Of a stretch of DNA of 64,000 nucleotides, positions 61,960 through 64,000 are shown one piece after another. Source of the stretch: Typhlomys cinereus (Eukaryota > Chordata > Mammalia > Rodentia > Platacanthomyidae); contig JALPQD010000004.1 of the NCBI GenBank assembly GCA_023101885.1, positions 9,805,688 through 9,869,687 of the forward strand, written 5' to 3'. The number at the start of each line of letters is the position of its first letter. The stretch's first letter is position 1. A program made the position numbers and the translations under genes. Under the pieces are notes generated by a model. It had not been told where the DNA came from. It saw nothing but the letters and a program-made list of their open reading frames with translations, and searched no databases.

Positions 61960-62275
61960 AAACAAATGCTACAGAAGGGATAATTTCTCCAATGTAGAAT
62001 GTGGAAAAAATTAATATTTTAATTTTTCCAGCAGCATAATGAAACTAGAACCCTCTCATTATGTAAATGATTCAAATGTATTATACAATTTACATATAAG
62101 ATCAAAAATTATGAAAGTATTAGATGAAAATAGTCAACCTTTGTAAAGAGATACACTAGTGCCAACTAGGCATATGAAAAAATATACAACATCACTAATC
62201 ATTAGGTAATCCAAAGTAAAACCACAATGACATATTAATCACGTTTGATCTGTTAAGAAAATGTATCTTATTATC
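61960..62275 (+). mobile_element. ancient L1 ORF2 relic, right part
   Basis: 'ataatgaaactagaaccctctcatta', 'tatgaaaaaatatacaacatcac', 'taatcattaggtaatccaaagtaaaaccacaatgaca' match late ORF2 of old placental L1s. It continues the relic at 58680, with a gap in the element. Confidence 0.72.
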
Positions 62276-62279
62276 AAAC

Positions 62280-62533
62280 GGATTTTTTTAAATAAAAATT
62301 GTGCGTGTATGCACATGTGTGTAGAATCACGGGCAATATAGGAACCAATGGACTGCCTCCACCTCCTCCTAGTTTACTCTACCCTGGGACTCACAGGCTC
62401 CGCCCTACCAGGACCAGAAACGCAGGCCACCCCCACTTCCATCCCGCATCTATACGTGGGGTCAAGGGTCACCAACTCAGGACCTTCCGCCTGCAAGGCA
62501 GAGGCTTAACCCCTGAGCCACCTCTCCAGCCCC
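62280..62533 (-). repeat. Dip-like SINE, young subtype
   Basis: 'gtgtagaatcacgggcaat', the GC-rich body, 'tatacgtggggtcaaggg' and the head ending 'cacctctccagccc'. atcaaac at 62273-62279 and 62534-62540 is a probable target duplication. Inserted in the ancient L1. Confidence 0.88.
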
Positions 62534-62540
62534 ATCAAAC

Positions 62541-63181
62541 TTTAAGGCTTGGTTTCTTTTGTAGACTTCTTTATTATATCTCTATTTTGTTTTTGACCCA
62601 AACATCTTAGTCTATCTGTGTACAAAGGCAACAACATACTTTCCTTCCCAAATATAGTATATTTTGAAAATCCCTTCTTTAACTGGGGCTATAATTCAGT
62701 TCTAGAACACTTACCTAGCATGCACAAGTTCTTATTCGTCTTTATTTTGTTCTGTAGGATGATTGCCTTACACTACTTTCAATACATACTGTTGAGATTA
62801 ATAATGTTTGATGATATATATTGATGTTAGGTAATTTGGGTTGTTCATGTTTCTTTTTCTAACTTTAAAGACATTTACTAAGTTCATGGTAAAAATCTTG
62901 TCTACTAAACAGCACTACAGCTGTTTTGAAGATTCATTATGGAGACTTGATATTTTTTCTATTTGTTCTCCTTGACCAATAGGTCCTCTTTTTGTAACTT
63001 AATAATAAGATGCCTCCAATATCTCCAACAAGAACTTCCCCAACTTTCATCAGTTATGTTGTAATCGCAATTTCCTAAACAGACCACTTTTCCTAAGTCC
63101 TTGACAGTCTTTACTCCTCATCTCCACTACTCTACATCCCTAGCAACTCCTATGAAATTCCTTAGCAATATCTGAGAACAT
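62541..63181. other. mostly unassigned DNA with an ID-like fragment
   Basis: 62685-62735 (ggggctataattcagttctagaacacttacctagcatgcac) resembles the tRNA-like part of an ID element on the plus strand. The rest is not recognised. Confidence 0.4.
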
Positions 63182-63193
63182 AAAAGATTATGA

Positions 63194-63428
63194 ACCTAAA
63201 AATAGGTCACTTGATATACCATGGAGGCCTGAGCACCCACGGGAGTAGACAGGTCAGAGAACCCTGGGGTCCATAGAAGCACACAGGTGAAAGGGTGGGA
63301 AGAAGTGGGAGAGAATAATGAGGGGAAGATAAAGGATAGAGTGTTGAGAAGGAGGGAAGCTGGGTTAAATACCCAGTATGCTTGTAAAAGTAGAAAAATA
63401 AAAAAATTAAACTTGTGAATTAATAAAA
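63194..63428 (+). mobile_element. L1 3'UTR fragment with 12-base target duplication
   Basis: A single polypurine unit (63280-63370) of the type seen dimerised at 24.7 and 39.9 kb, with an A-rich tail. aaaagattatga at 63182-63193 and 63429-63440 flanks it exactly. Confidence 0.88.
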
Positions 63429-63440
63429 AAAAGATTATGA

Positions 63441-64000
63441 CCCCACCCAAATTCTCTCTTCTTATGTTCTCCCCTCTCTCTGCCTGCTTTTTCCTCTTTG
63501 GTCTTCCTACCTGTCCATCATGAAGTCCAAGGCACTCTCTCCTGTCCTCTCTGACTTCAAGTCATCCAGAGCTTTTCCACCTTAGGACTAAACTATAGTT
63601 CCCTTGACCTTGAATTCTAATTAATTTGTGCTTCTTGACTCTCCTTCATGCTAGTGACCTCTATTACATTCTCAGAAACACTCCACATACCCTTTATTCC
63701 TTAAACTTAATGAGTTAGAGTTCTTAGTTTGGATTTTGATTATTTTTTCCTGTTATATCTTCATTATCTCTGGAAAACTGGATGAGTTTTAATGTATTTT
63801 GTGTTGAGCAATATTAACTAATTTCTATATAGTTTCTGGAATTTCTATGTGATTTTATAAATCGCAAACAGTTGATACAGATTTGTTTTTCAATGCATAT
63901 CTATGAGGGACTTAATGAGGAGGATACCATTTTCATGTGTTTTTAACACCTACACAGCACTGGGATTATAAGTGTTCCACCATGAGCAGCTTGTTTACAT
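63441..64000. other. unassigned intergenic DNA
   Basis: No repeat family or exon recognised up to the window edge. Confidence 0.45.

Overview
This is a 64 kb stretch of AT-rich mammalian nuclear DNA. I find no host protein-coding gene, tRNA gene or other RNA gene. It is rodent: B1, ID-like and B4-like SINEs are present, plus at least six closely similar copies of a tRNA-headed SINE with a B2-like start (ggctggagaggtggctcag), a CpG-rich body and a CA-rich/A-rich tail. B2-superfamily heads are known from mouse-like rodents and jerboas. The unusual body resembles what is described for the Dip family of jerboas, so a dipodoid (jerboa, jumping mouse or birch mouse) is my best inference. A spalacid or another myodont is not excluded. 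No database search was possible.

Layout. 1-15.9 kb is mostly unrecognised unique DNA with scattered SINEs, two 5'-truncated plus-strand LINE-1 (L1) 3' ends (1.46-2.39 and 12.27-13.40 kb) and copies of a rodent repeat that may be URR1-like. 15.9-19.6 kb holds a minus-strand L1 relic with an internal deletion, a perfect 94-base templated insertion, exchanged ORF1/ORF2 patches and a 5' array of about 100-base repeats. 22.1-29.1 kb is a pile-up of minus-strand L1 fragments of several ages.

29.1-43.1 kb is the centrepiece, a multi-level nest. An old minus-strand L1 is split by a 5'-truncated L1 that carries the 3' end of a host mRNA (open reading frame end, stop, 3'UTR, ATTAAA signal, short poly(A)), flanked by a 15-base target-site duplication. 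A full-length L1 (32.5-38.9 kb), with 245-base GC-rich promoter monomers, then landed in the poly(A) of that insertion. Its ORF2 is nearly open and keeps endonuclease and reverse-transcriptase motifs but has about four lesions; ORF1 is also broken.

43.4-46.8 kb is an ancient L1 interrupted by a candidate LTR and a URR1-like repeat. 47-58 kb is mainly unique DNA with SINEs and simple repeats. 58.7-62.5 kb is a second nest: ancient plus-strand L1, younger plus-strand L1 lacking its catalytic reverse-transcriptase segment, then a SINE. The window ends with a small L1 3' fragment bounded by a clean 12-base duplication.

Nothing here works as a gene system in the usual sense. The biology is retrotransposition: L1 machinery mobilising itself, SINEs and host transcripts. 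All coding assignments are transposon relics or a retrotransposed host mRNA fragment. Age ranks (young, old, ancient) are judgements by eye from similarity between copies.
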